Assembly: GCA_900541795.1 (NCBI GenBank)
Contig: UQLC01000002.1
Location: 90,109 to 154,108, forward strand
Reading direction: 5' to 3'
Length of the DNA: 64,000 nucleotides
DNA from: an uncultured Collinsella sp.
Lineage (GTDB): Bacteria; Actinomycetota; Coriobacteriia; Coriobacteriales; Coriobacteriaceae
The stretch's first letter is position 1, and each line of letters starts with the position of its first letter. The position numbers were made by a program, and so were the translations under genes. The notes beneath the pieces were generated by a model. That model ran no database searches and was not told where the DNA came from. It worked only from the letters and a program-made list of their open reading frames with translations. Shown in pieces: positions 51,642 to 60,193 of this stretch.

Positions 51642-51672
51642 TGACTACTCGGCTAAATTGTACTGTGCGCCA

Positions 51673-52374
51673 CTAGCCGCGAGGCGCATCAATTGCGACC
51701 TTGCCGCTCTCCAGCACGTGAACGCGACCGTCGGCGAGCATTTGCACGACCTCGGGATACAGCACATGCTCGATCGCGTGGATGTGCTCCTCGAGTGTGT
51801 CGACGTCCCAGCCCTCCTCGACAGCCAGTGCACGCTGGGCGATGATGGGGCCGTTGTCGTAAATCTCGTTGGCAAAGTGCACGGTCACGCCGGTCACCTT
51901 GACGCCGCGAGCAAACGCATCGTCAATCGCATGGGCGCCGGTAAAGCTCGGCAGCAATGCCGGATGCAGGTTGACCACGCGATTGGGAAACGCTGCCAGC
52001 AGCGGCGTGTGCACCATGCGCATATAGCCGGCCATGACCACATATTCGCAGCCGCGCTCGAGCAGCTCATGCGCAATGATCTCGTCAGCCGCGATGGGAT
52101 CGGCATAGACATCCTTGGACAGCGTGAGTGTCTGGATGCCCGCACGCTCGGCACGCTGCAGGCCCTTGGCCGAAGGACGGCTCGACACCACAAGTTCAAT
52201 CGAGGCGTTGAGCTTGCCGGCGGCGATCAGGTCGATCAGCGCCTGCAGGTTGGTACCCGAACCGCTGATAAGCACGCCAATCTTAAGCGGCTCGGCCGTA
52301 TCGGTGCCGGTCGGACGGGTGTAGGGTACAAAGCCCAGGCCCTCGGCAGCAACCATCTGCTCGTTAGCGCTCAT
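51673..52374 (-). CDS. purN: Phosphoribosylglycinamide formyltransferase
   Basis: A 233-residue enzyme that transfers a formyl group from 10-formyl-tetrahydrofolate to GAR. The SGSGTNLQAL loop, the catalytic N, H and D segment NLHPALLPSF and the TGVTVHFANE motif are present. The N-terminal 30 residues are an extension before KIGVLISGSG. The start overlaps the end of purM by 11 bases. It uses folate made through the folP-folK product at 30 kb. Confidence 0.95.
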   Translation of the reverse strand: MSANEQMVAAEGLGFVPYTRPTGTDTAEPLKIGVLISGSGTNLQALIDLIAAGKLNASIELVVSSRPSAKGLQRAERAGIQTLTLSKDVYADPIAADEIIAHELLERGCEYVVMAGYMRMVHTPLLAAFPNRVVNLHPALLPSFTGAHAIDDAFARGVKVTGVTVHFANEIYDNGPIIAQRALAVEEGWDVDTLEEHIHAIEHVLYPEVVQMLADGRVHVLESGKVAIDAPRG

Positions 52375-53467
52375 CGGAGTACACGACCTTACCGGAGCCC
52401 TCGACGCACTCGCCCACGCGGAACGGCTTCTCGCCCAGCGCGACCAGGGCCTCGGTCACGGCAGCCTCGTCCTCGGGGGCGACGATCAGGCACAGGCCAA
52501 CGCCCATGTTGAAGGTCTTGCATGCCTCGTTGGGCGCGAGCTCGGCCTGGCGCGACACATAGGTGATGACGGGCGGAACGTCCCAACCCATCTCGGCGCC
52601 GTTGCGGGTGACCACGGCGTCGACGTCGTCGGCGAGCGCGCGGTTGAGGTTCTCGGTGATGCCGCCGCCGGTGATGTGGGCGATGGCGTGCACCGGAGCG
52701 CCACCGCGCAGCAGCTCCAGAATCGGCTTGACATAGATGCGCGTGGGGGCCAACAGGGCGTCTGCCAGCGATGCGCCGCCGAGTTCCTCGAGCGGACGGC
52801 TCAGCTCCTCGGCCTTAGCGGCGGCCTCGGGCGTGCCCGGCTTAATACCGTCGACGCCAATGACCTTACGCACGAGCGAGTAGCCGTTGGAGTGCACGCC
52901 GGTGGAAGGCAGGCCCAGGATCACGTCGCCGGGGCGGACGTTCGCAGGGTCGAGCATCTTGGGACGGTCGACGACGCCCACGGTAAATCCGGCAAGGTCG
53001 TAGTCGGCAGGAGCCATGACGCCGGGGTGCTCGGCCATCTCGCCGCCCACGAGCGCGCAGCCCGCGAGCTTGCAGCCGTCGGCCACGCCCTTGATGATCT
53101 TTGCCATGTGCTCGGCCTCAATGTGACCGATGGCAACGTAATCCAGGAAGAACAGCGGCTCGGCGCCCGAAGCCAAAATGTCATTGACGCACATGGCGAC
53201 CAAGTCCTGGCCCACCGTCTCGTGACGGTCCATGATCTGGGCGAGCACGAGCTTGGTGCCCACGCCGTCGGTGCCGCTGATCAGGATCGGGTCTTCCATA
53301 TCCTTGAGCGCGGCAGCCGAGAACAGGCCACCAAAGCCACCGATGCCGCCGATAACCTCGGGGCGGTTGGTGTCCTTGACCATCTGCTTAATAGCGTCGA
53401 CGGCGCGGCCACCCTCGGCGGTATCGACGCCGGCGTCCTCATACGTCACATGCTTGCTGTCGCTCAT
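52364..53467 (-). CDS. purM: Phosphoribosylformylglycinamidine cyclo-ligase
   Basis: A 367-residue AIR synthetase. It begins with the YEDAGVDTAEG motif and has the GGIGGFGG, SGTDGVGTKL, CVNDILASGAEPLFFLDY and GGGITEN segments. It closes the imidazole ring in purine synthesis. It lies between purF and purN in the same direction, with coupling to purN. Confidence 0.97.
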   Translation of the reverse strand: MSDSKHVTYEDAGVDTAEGGRAVDAIKQMVKDTNRPEVIGGIGGFGGLFSAAALKDMEDPILISGTDGVGTKLVLAQIMDRHETVGQDLVAMCVNDILASGAEPLFFLDYVAIGHIEAEHMAKIIKGVADGCKLAGCALVGGEMAEHPGVMAPADYDLAGFTVGVVDRPKMLDPANVRPGDVILGLPSTGVHSNGYSLVRKVIGVDGIKPGTPEAAAKAEELSRPLEELGGASLADALLAPTRIYVKPILELLRGGAPVHAIAHITGGGITENLNRALADDVDAVVTRNGAEMGWDVPPVITYVSRQAELAPNEACKTFNMGVGLCLIVAPEDEAAVTEALVALGEKPFRVGECVEGSGKVVYSDER

Positions 53468-53576
53468 CTGAGCCTTCCTCTCCCACTACCGTGGCGCCGC
53501 GCGGGCGCCAAACGGTGCTCATAGTTGCGTTCATTTCGGCGCGCGCCATAACAGCACGCGCCGTCATATCAACAAA

Positions 53577-53620
53577 ACAGCAGGTAAAACCTACCAGAAT
53601 AAACCTGTCCCTAAATGGCA
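53577..53620. repeat. Single arm of the GGTTTATTTTGG repeat family
   Basis: The sequence AGGTAAAACCTACCAGAATA with CTGTCCCTAAATGGC matches, in inverse orientation, the left arm of the 42473-42647 element. It sits between purF and purM next to the purF stop codon. Only one arm is present. Confidence 0.5.
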
Positions 53621-53624
53621 GATT

Positions 53625-55295
53625 TTAGGCCTCGCCGTGCTCCTCTTCCCAGCTGCGGTCGTCGTATTTCTCGACCACGGCGTCGTCGTCAAAGTGCAAC
53701 GGCTTGTCCAGGTTGCGGGGCTTAAAGCCCTCCATGAACTTGTCGCGGCCAAAGCTCTCGGGAATCGCTACGGGGTAGCGTCCGGTAAAGCACGCATCGC
53801 AGTAACCGCCCTTGGGCATGACCTTAAGCAGGCCCTCAACCGAAAGGAAGGCCAGCGAATCGGCGCCAATGTACTCGCAGATCTCATCGACCGTCTTGTT
53901 GGCGCTGATAAGCTGCGACTGCACGTCGGTATCGATACCGTAGAAGCACGGCCAGATGACCTCGGGCGAGTTGATGCGGATATGAATCTCCTTGGCGCCG
54001 GCGTTGCGCAGCATCTTGACGAGCTGCACCATGGTGGTGCCGCGGACGATGGAGTCGTCGATGACGACCAGGCGCTTGCCCTCGATGTTGTCGCGCAGCG
54101 GGTTGAGTTTCATACGCACGCCCATGGCGCGCAACTCCTGCGTAGGCTCGATAAACGTGCGGCCCACGTAACGGTTCTTGATAAGGCCCTCGCCAAAGGG
54201 AATGCCGCTCTCGTGCGAATACCCCTCCGCGGGCGGCAGGCCGGAGTCAGGCACGCCGATGACCAGGTCGGCCTCGACGGGCTCCTCATGTGCCAGCTGA
54301 CGACCCATGTCGTAACGGCAGGCGTAGACGCTCTTGCCGTTCATGATGGAATCGGGGCGGGCGAAGTAGACCTGCTCAAAGATGCAGTTAGCAGGCTCTT
54401 CGGCGGCGGGCACACCCTGCTCGGACACAAGGCCCTCGGCGCTGATGCGCAAAATCTCACCGGGACGGACGTCGCGGACGTACTCGGCGCCCACAATGTC
54501 GAGCGCACAAGTCTCGGAGGCGACGACCCAGCCGCCGGCGCGGGTGACACGGGTGGTGGCGTCGACCGTCGCGGCGCCGTCCTGCGACGGCAGCTTCGAA
54601 ACGGATGCGGCATCGGCCTGGTCCAGGCCCTCGTCCACCAGCTTGCCCAGCACGAGTGGGCGAATGCCGTGCGGATCGCGGAATGCATAGAGCGCCTGCT
54701 CGTTGATGAGCGTCATGGCGTAGCCGCCACGCACGAGCTCCATGGTCTTGCGAATGCCCTCGCGCAGATGGCCTGTACGCTGAGTAAAGTAGCCGATGAG
54801 TTTGGTCGCGACCTCGGAATCCGAGTTGGAGAGGAACGGCACGCCCAGCTCGATCAGCTGGCGGCGCAGCTCGTCGGTGTTGACGAGGGTGCCGTTGTGC
54901 GCGAGCGCGATAATGACGCTATTGATGGTAGAGAGGTGCGGCTGAGAGGCTTCCCAGCTCTTGGCGCCGGCGGTGCCATAGCGCACATGACCCACGGCCA
55001 GCTGACCGGAGAGCGTCGATAAGTCGGCATTGGAGAACACGCGGTCGAGCAGGCCCAGGTCCTTGCGGACCATAACCGTACCGCCGTCACCAACAGCGAT
55101 TCCCGCCGATTCTTGGCCACGGTGCTGCAGTGCACGCAGGCCAAAGTACGTCAGTCGAGCCACGTCACGATCGGGCGCCCACACACCAAAAACGCCGCAT
55201 TCCTCATGCAGCTGGTCGGAGTCCGGATCATACGTCGACATGGCGTTCACCTGTCCCGCGGCGCGCTCGGCCGCGCGGATGGTTTCTTGAGACAT
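53625..55295 (-). CDS. purF: Amidophosphoribosyltransferase
   Basis: A 556-residue enzyme for the first committed step of purine synthesis. The N-terminal nucleophile cysteine is in HEECGVFGVW, so a propeptide of 33 residues (or 15 if the in-frame ATG for MSTYDPDSD is used) must be removed. The glutaminase has the RYGTAG segment and the phosphoribosyl domain the PRPP motif VIDDSIVRGTT. The C-terminal GGYCDACF cysteines match ligands of the structural 4Fe-4S cluster in the B. subtilis type. It opens the purF-purM-purN series. Confidence 0.97.
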   Translation of the reverse strand: MSQETIRAAERAAGQVNAMSTYDPDSDQLHEECGVFGVWAPDRDVARLTYFGLRALQHRGQESAGIAVGDGGTVMVRKDLGLLDRVFSNADLSTLSGQLAVGHVRYGTAGAKSWEASQPHLSTINSVIIALAHNGTLVNTDELRRQLIELGVPFLSNSDSEVATKLIGYFTQRTGHLREGIRKTMELVRGGYAMTLINEQALYAFRDPHGIRPLVLGKLVDEGLDQADAASVSKLPSQDGAATVDATTRVTRAGGWVVASETCALDIVGAEYVRDVRPGEILRISAEGLVSEQGVPAAEEPANCIFEQVYFARPDSIMNGKSVYACRYDMGRQLAHEEPVEADLVIGVPDSGLPPAEGYSHESGIPFGEGLIKNRYVGRTFIEPTQELRAMGVRMKLNPLRDNIEGKRLVVIDDSIVRGTTMVQLVKMLRNAGAKEIHIRINSPEVIWPCFYGIDTDVQSQLISANKTVDEICEYIGADSLAFLSVEGLLKVMPKGGYCDACFTGRYPVAIPESFGRDKFMEGFKPRNLDKPLHFDDDAVVEKYDDRSWEEEHGEA

Positions 55296-55336
55296 GGCAT
55301 CCCCTCAGAGCCTCGTATTTTGGCGTTACCCGCCTT

Positions 55337-55342
55337 ATTATA
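55337..55342 (-). promoter_or_regulatory. -10 element of purF
   Basis: A consensus TATAAT on the minus strand about 42 bases before the purF ATG. No good -35 element is visible. Confidence 0.45.
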
Positions 55343-55580
55343 CGCACGGCGCGACGCGCTCCCCAGCGCATGAGCAGCGCTTTTTAAAAGCCCACCGAGC
55401 TAATAATCCGTTTTGCGGCCAAACATTTTATTGGTCTGCCCAGTGCAAGCGCCCGCGCCCCCATATGGCCGCCGCGTCCACCGTTGGGGATTGCAAAGTT
55501 GCAATTGGGACGTTCGTCCTGTCTTTTAGCAGGTCGGCGGCGTATCCTAGTAACCTAGGACAAAGCGAGAAAGGTTCTGT

Positions 55581-56810
55581 ATGGATCGAAACGAACTCGA
55601 CCCCAGCGTCCCCAGCGCCACGGAGGTCAAGAAGATTCCCCTCATCATTAAAGTGTACGCCGTCCTGTGCATCCTGTCCGGCGTGGGCACACTCCCGTCG
55701 GTCGCCGTCTTTATGTGGCAGGTCATCACCGCACTCATTAACGGCAACGCCGCCGCTAAGCTCGGTGATAACACCCTGGTCGCGGTTGGCCTTATCGTCG
55801 CCGGCATTATGCTCTCGGCGGCAAGCGCGATCATCTTAATCGTCTTTGGCCTGGACCTCATCAAGGACCAGCGGCGCAATGCCGCCCGCCTGTCTTACGT
55901 CCTCATCGCATTGACCGTCGTGGAGCTTTTAGTTGACGTGATGCTCCAGGGTATCGGACCCTTCCTGCTGCGCCCCGCCATTCAGCTCGGTATCCTCATT
56001 GCGCTGTCGGCCACCGTCGACCCCACGCTACGCCAGGAGCGCGAACTGCAGCGCCGTCTGCAAGAGATGCTCGACCGCGATGCCGCCGCCGAGGGGATGC
56101 TCGGCCGCGACGAAACCGGCGAGGGCTACATCAAGCTCAACTACTTCAACCTGTTCTGGGTATTCTTCGTCTGCAGCGTGTTAGGTCTCATTCTCGAGGA
56201 AGTCTGGCATATGGTCGTCGTCGATCCCGGCGTCTATCAGGACCGGGCCGGTATGCTATTTGGCCCCTTTAGCCCCATCTACGGATTTGGCGCGGTGCTC
56301 ATGACCATGGCGCTCAACCGCTTCTATAAAAAGAATCCTCTGATCATTTTCCTGGTAAGTGCCCTGATCGGCGGCGCTTTCGAGGTGTTTGTAGGCTGGT
56401 TTATGCAGACCTCATTTGGCGTGGTGTCGTGGAGCTACTCGCACATGAAACTGTTCGGCATGCCCGACCCACTCGCCGTCCTTACGGGCGGACGCACCTG
56501 CACGGGCTTTGCCTGCCTGTGGGGCCTGGGTGGCCTTATCTGGATCAAGCTGCTGCTGCCGAGGCTGCTCAAGCTCATCAACATGATTCCGTGGAAGAGT
56601 CGCTACTCGGCTACCGTCATCTTTACCGTCATTATGCTGGTCGACGGCGTCATGACGCTGCAGTCGCTCGACTACTGGTACCAGCGCGTCAACGGCACGG
56701 AGCCGGATATTCCCGTCGCGCAGTTCTACGGCAAGTATTTCGATAACGACTACATGGAGAACCGCTTCCAGAGCATGACCATGAGCCCCAAGGATGCGAC
56801 GCGCGTGTAG
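55581..56810 (+). CDS. Putative ABC transporter permease of the CmpB family
   Basis: A 409-residue membrane protein. Residues 1-150 contain four helices of no recognised family. Residues about 190-330 are the CmpB (ABC transporter type IV) domain, with FGPFSPIYGFGAV and an RTCTGFACLWG segment; these proteins have several helices and no known ATPase nearby. The function is unknown. AAAGG lies before the ATG, and a short palindrome TCCTAGTAACCTAGGA at 55545-55560 lies in the promoter region. Confidence 0.8.
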   Translation: MDRNELDPSVPSATEVKKIPLIIKVYAVLCILSGVGTLPSVAVFMWQVITALINGNAAAKLGDNTLVAVGLIVAGIMLSAASAIILIVFGLDLIKDQRRNAARLSYVLIALTVVELLVDVMLQGIGPFLLRPAIQLGILIALSATVDPTLRQERELQRRLQEMLDRDAAAEGMLGRDETGEGYIKLNYFNLFWVFFVCSVLGLILEEVWHMVVVDPGVYQDRAGMLFGPFSPIYGFGAVLMTMALNRFYKKNPLIIFLVSALIGGAFEVFVGWFMQTSFGVVSWSYSHMKLFGMPDPLAVLTGGRTCTGFACLWGLGGLIWIKLLLPRLLKLINMIPWKSRYSATVIFTVIMLVDGVMTLQSLDYWYQRVNGTEPDIPVAQFYGKYFDNDYMENRFQSMTMSPKDATRV

Positions 56811-56831
56811 CGCCAACCGCGCCCAAAACGC

Positions 56832-56873
56832 AAAATGCCCGCCGGTATCACACGTACCGGCGGGCATTTTTAT
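56832..56873. terminator. Bidirectional terminator between convergent genes
   Basis: AAAATGCCCGCCGGTA / TACCGGCGGGCATTTTT is a long perfect stem with A and T runs on both sides. Confidence 0.92.
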
Positions 56874-56900
56874 AAACGAGCCTTCTATCGACGCAAGCCT

Positions 56901-57350
56901 CTACGCCTCGCGCTCGACCTCACTCACGCATTCATTCTTGATGGTGCCAACGAGCGCCTGCAGCGCATCGACCACGTGCGGGCGAATGTCCCCGCCGATG
57001 AGCACGAGCATGATGTCGTCACCTACGGCAAGCTCGCCGCTTGCCAGCCACACGCGCACATAGCCAATACCCGGCATCGCGCTCGTGGCCTCGATAGCAG
57101 CCTGCACCTTCTGAGCATCGAAGCCGAACACCATGCCGCCAACCCTGCGCCCGGGAGCTACGCCATCGGTTTTGATCCCGCGGACCTCGGACTTGGGCGT
57201 CGCGCGCACCACACCGTTATGCGTCAGATACATCCCACAGTCTCCCGCCGAAGCATCGGCCTTGGCCTCGCGCAGCCAAGCATCAACCGAAGGCATCGTT
57301 TTGCCATTCTCGAGCATCATTTCCCCTTTCACCGTCATTGAGTAGCCCAT
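56901..57350 (-). CDS. MoaE-like molybdopterin synthase large-subunit family protein
   Basis: A 149-residue protein similar to the MoaE-type proteins of anaerobes. SVDAWLREAKADASAG, GMYLTHNGVVRATP, VRVWLASGELAVGDDIM and GGDIRPHVVDALQ are recognised segments. MoaE transfers sulphur to precursor Z for molybdenum cofactor. No MoaD or other Moa gene is in the window, so the partner must lie elsewhere. GAGGA lies seven bases before ATG 57350; ATG 57317, after AAAGGGG, is an alternative that gives a shorter N-terminus. Confidence 0.7.
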   Translation of the reverse strand: MGYSMTVKGEMMLENGKTMPSVDAWLREAKADASAGDCGMYLTHNGVVRATPKSEVRGIKTDGVAPGRRVGGMVFGFDAQKVQAAIEATSAMPGIGYVRVWLASGELAVGDDIMLVLIGGDIRPHVVDALQALVGTIKNECVSEVEREA

Positions 57351-57353
57351 TAT

Positions 57354-58358
57354 CTATTCCTCGACCGGCGTGAGCACCATGACGGCGCGTGTGTTGCTCA
57401 GCGACAGCGAACGACAGGTCACGAGCGTCACGACCTTGGTTGCCGAAGCGGCACGATCGGTGGCATCGCTCGCCACGGCAGAGGCACCGTCAAGCATCTC
57501 GGACAGGTAGTTCTTGAGCCCGTCGTCACCCTCAAAGTTGGTCGCGCGCGCCTTGGAGTACGTATCCTCAACGACCTTGGTCGCCAGCGGACGCAGCTTA
57601 TACGTTGCATCGCGCGTGATGTAATACACGTACTCGATGCTATCGAACGTCGCTTGGTCGGTGGTGTCCGAAATCACGTTGAACATCGACCCATCGTTCA
57701 TATGGTGGCCGTAGATCGTGGTCTGCTGATCCACCATGCCTGGCGCGGTGTCGTCGCTATCCAAGAAGATGGCACCGGACGCGTTAGCCGTACCGTCAAA
57801 CAGCGTGTTGAGGTATTTGGAGTTGTTGTTGGTCTGCACGACGGGATAGTTGATGTTGGTGCCGGGCGCGTAAATCCAACCCACAACCTCGGGATTCGTC
57901 TGGGCAAGTGCATCAAAGTCTATAATCGGCACGCCGCTGGCGTCCTTGTCGCTCACATATTGTTTTTCGATCTTTTGATACGACTCGCTCGCCTGCTTGT
58001 AGCCAATCTGTGCATTGATAAAGATAGCGGCGGCGGCGACAATCAGACCGATACCGATAATGATGAGCAGAATGGGAATGATGGAGCGGCGCTTTTTGCG
58101 CGGCGGCTCAGTGTAGCTGGACGCCGCGCCGCTCGTTTGCCTCGGCGTCCGGGCCTGCCTCTTTGCCGTGCCATATGACGAAGGGCGATACGCAGCCGGC
58201 GCGTCCTGTCGACGATGCGTCGCCGGCGTCACAGGACGCGGCGCGCGCGGCTGCTGAGGAGAGGATGTCCGACCCTGCTGCGCCGCACTGGCAGCACCCG
58301 GCTTCGACGGATCGGGAATCTGAGAAGCCTTGAATCGTTTTCCCTGATAGTCGGACAT
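57354..58358 (-). CDS. srtB: Class B sortase
   Basis: A 334-residue sortase. A Pro/Gln/Arg-rich cytoplasmic lead of 88 residues is followed by one helix (about 92-114), then the sortase fold. Catalytic residues are H218 in TIYGHHM, C315 in TLVTC and R324 in SNTRAVMV. The position of His, Cys and Arg and the long middle loop fit class B. It links LPXTG-like signals to the wall or to pili; the giant LPTTG protein at 10-17 kb is a candidate substrate. AAGGAG precedes ATG 58358. It is close to purE and a MoaE-like gene, with which it has no clear link. Confidence 0.9.
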   Translation of the reverse strand: MSDYQGKRFKASQIPDPSKPGAASAAQQGRTSSPQQPRAPRPVTPATHRRQDAPAAYRPSSYGTAKRQARTPRQTSGAASSYTEPPRKKRRSIIPILLIIIGIGLIVAAAAIFINAQIGYKQASESYQKIEKQYVSDKDASGVPIIDFDALAQTNPEVVGWIYAPGTNINYPVVQTNNNSKYLNTLFDGTANASGAIFLDSDDTAPGMVDQQTTIYGHHMNDGSMFNVISDTTDQATFDSIEYVYYITRDATYKLRPLATKVVEDTYSKARATNFEGDDGLKNYLSEMLDGASAVASDATDRAASATKVVTLVTCRSLSLSNTRAVMVLTPVEE

Positions 58359-58393
58359 GGCTCTCCTTATACTGCGGTAAAACGGCGGAACGC

Positions 58394-58858
58394 CTAGGCG
58401 TCGGCCATCTCCTGCTTCATCTTCTCGATAACCTTGCGGTACTCGGGGTCGCAAGCGCCCAGAATCTGCGTGGCGTAGATGGCGGCGTTCTTGGCGCCGT
58501 TGATGGCAACGCAGGCCACGGGCACGCCCGAAGGCATCTGCACCATCGACAGCAGCGAATCCATACCGCCCAGGTCACTCGTCTTCATAGGCACGCCGAT
58601 AACCGGCAGCGGCGTGAAAGCAGCCACGACACCACCCAGGTGAGCGGCCTTGCCGGCGGCGGCGATAATCACTTTGATACCGCGATCGGCGGCAGTCGAA
58701 GCCCACTCGTGGACCTTCGCCGGTGTGCGGTGTGCGCTCGCAATGACAAGCTCATAGGGCACGCCCAGCGCCTCGAGCTCGGCGGTGCAGCCTTCCATAA
58801 CGCCCAGATCGGACTTGGAACCCATGATGATCCCGACAACCGGCTTTTGATCTGCCAT
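58394..58858 (-). CDS. purE: N5-carboxyaminoimidazole ribonucleotide mutase
   Basis: A 154-residue PurE. The active-site loop GSKSDL, the SAHRTP motif and GKAAHLGGVVAA are intact. It converts N5-CAIR to CAIR in purine synthesis, downstream of the steps made by PurF, PurN and PurM encoded nearby. AGGAGG is nine bases before ATG 58858. No purK is seen in the window. Confidence 0.96.
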   Translation of the reverse strand: MADQKPVVGIIMGSKSDLGVMEGCTAELEALGVPYELVIASAHRTPAKVHEWASTAADRGIKVIIAAAGKAAHLGGVVAAFTPLPVIGVPMKTSDLGGMDSLLSMVQMPSGVPVACVAINGAKNAAIYATQILGACDPEYRKVIEKMKQEMADA

Positions 58859-58953
58859 AAACAAAGACCTCCTGTTGAGAGCGGCGACGCGGCGGATCCG
58901 CGACCCTTAACTACTGAGAGTAGTATAGCTGCTCCCGTCCCTGCGGTCTTTGT

Positions 58954-59041
58954 GGCGCTTCGCGGGCGGGCCAGGCTTTATCTTCACTCCGGTTGCTTCG
59001 CAAAGTCGTTCAGATAAAGCCTGGCCCGCCCGCGAAGCGCC
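58954..59041. repeat. 88-bp element with perfect 30-bp inverted arms
   Basis: The arms 58954-58983 and 59012-59041 are exact complements (beginning GGCGCTTCGCGGGCGGGCCA), with a 28-base centre. This is the longest perfect hairpin in the window. It lies in a gene-free stretch (58859-59194) with no T run, so it is more likely a repeat element than a simple terminator. Confidence 0.85.
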
Positions 59042-59128
59042 CTGCGACCTACCGGGAATTGCCATGACGTACGTTGGCTGATGAATTGGAAGGAAAGGTC
59101 AACGGAGACTGAAGGCAATTGGTTCAGC

Positions 59129-59159
59129 GAAAAACCCTGACGAATCTAATTCGTCAGGG
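59129..59159 (-). terminator. Terminator after the toxin-antitoxin operon
   Basis: On the minus strand CCCTGACGAAT / ATTCGTCAGGG with a three-base loop is followed by TTTTTC, 35 bases beyond the toxin stop codon. Confidence 0.9.
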
Positions 59160-59194
59160 CCCCACCAACGCTCACTCGTCGTTCATCGTTAAAG

Positions 59195-59545
59195 CTAGAT
59201 ATTCTCTTCCGCCCATTTCTCGAAATCGAGTTCTCGTCTCTGAGCAGTTCGGTAGACTTCCATGTCTTCGCGAGCGCCTACCACTACGATGGCCATCTTT
59301 TCTTTAATTCTGATGAGGCGGTACACGATTCGAATGCCACTTCCCCTGAGCTTGATTTTCATAAAGCCAGTCAAATCCGTACCTGCCTTGTTTCCAAGAG
59401 GCTTGCCGAATCCACCTTCGTTCTGCGGCAATGGGTTCGTTCTGATTTTTTCTATAGCCTTAAGGACGATCTTTCGTTGGGAGCCATCCAGACGCTTAAT
59501 ATCCTTGAGAGCATCCGGGTAGAAAGCGACTTCGTACCCACTCAT
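59195..59545 (-). CDS. RelE/ParE-family toxin
   Basis: A 116-residue toxin of the RelE/ParE superfamily: YEVAFYPDALKDIKRL, the KPLGNKAGTDL segment, IRIVYRLI and a basic C-terminal strand. Members inhibit translation by mRNA cleavage or block gyrase; which applies here is not clear. The gene overlaps the antitoxin by four bases (ATGA), so both are translated together. Confidence 0.88.
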   Translation of the reverse strand: MSGYEVAFYPDALKDIKRLDGSQRKIVLKAIEKIRTNPLPQNEGGFGKPLGNKAGTDLTGFMKIKLRGSGIRIVYRLIRIKEKMAIVVVGAREDMEVYRTAQRRELDFEKWAEENI

Positions 59546-59862
59546 TCAAACTCGACCTCATCCATCTGATCGAGTTCGTCCTGGCTCACACCCAGCTCTT
59601 CCATAACATCAGACAGGGAAACAAGCGCATCGTCACGTGCCACAGCCACTCTCTTAAGTGCCAACGTTAACAAGGCGAGGTCCTCCTCCGCTTGCTTCGC
59701 TTCCCTATATTCATCGGGTGTCACAATCACAAACGCTGGCTTGTTGTGTTTGAGAACCACAACTGGATTGTCGTCCCCAACCTTCGAAAATGCAGCCGAG
59801 CCCTTACCGTGGCTGAAATCGCTAATTGGAACAAGGTTGTCGAGCATCTGCAAAGCAGGCAT
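59542..59862 (-). CDS. Phd/YefM-family antitoxin
   Basis: A 106-residue protein. The N-terminal half (about 8-60) is the YefM/Phd DNA-binding domain with VPISDF, PVVVLKHNKPAFVIVTPDEY; the C-terminal half is acidic and helical, and should wrap around the toxin. AGGAGG lies five bases before ATG 59862. A perfect palindrome overlaps its leader and is the likely operator. Confidence 0.9.
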   Translation of the reverse strand: MPALQMLDNLVPISDFSHGKGSAAFSKVGDDNPVVVLKHNKPAFVIVTPDEYREAKQAEEDLALLTLALKRVAVARDDALVSLSDVMEELGVSQDELDQMDEVEFE

Positions 59863-59874
59863 ACATACCTCCTA

Positions 59875-59902
59875 AAAATGAATTCTTTTTCGAATTCATT
59901 TT
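59875..59902. promoter_or_regulatory. Palindromic operator of the toxin-antitoxin operon
   Basis: AAAATGAATTC and GAATTCATTTT face each other across six bases, 13 bases upstream of the antitoxin start. Phd/YefM antitoxins repress their own operon by binding such palindromes. Confidence 0.7.
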
Positions 59903-60077
59903 ATCATTCTTTTTTGCTATATTGTACCACGCAACCGAAACAACCTTTTAGGATACGAATCCGAGCTTAGAATGACTGTTGGCCCTCGCACCGCCCTTGC
60001 CTCTTTTATTACGTCAAGTGGTATACAGCGAAGCAAAATGGCGATCTAAAGTGCGCGGCACTCACCTCGTATCGCTA

Positions 60078-60117
60078 CAAAAAACAAACTGCTCCCCACC
60101 CACTCGGGCAAGGAGCA
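60078..60117 (-). terminator. Terminator after the esterase gene
   Basis: On the minus strand TGCTCC / GGGAGCA with an inner CCC / GGG pair is followed by GTTTGTTTTTTG, 77 bases after the stop codon. The rest of 59903-60193 shows nothing I can support. Confidence 0.6.
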
Positions 60118-60193
60118 AGCCTCATTTTTAATCAGACTGAGAACCACGAATGCAGAAACACAGGCGACTTCAGTCCCTTATCGCCGAGAGACG

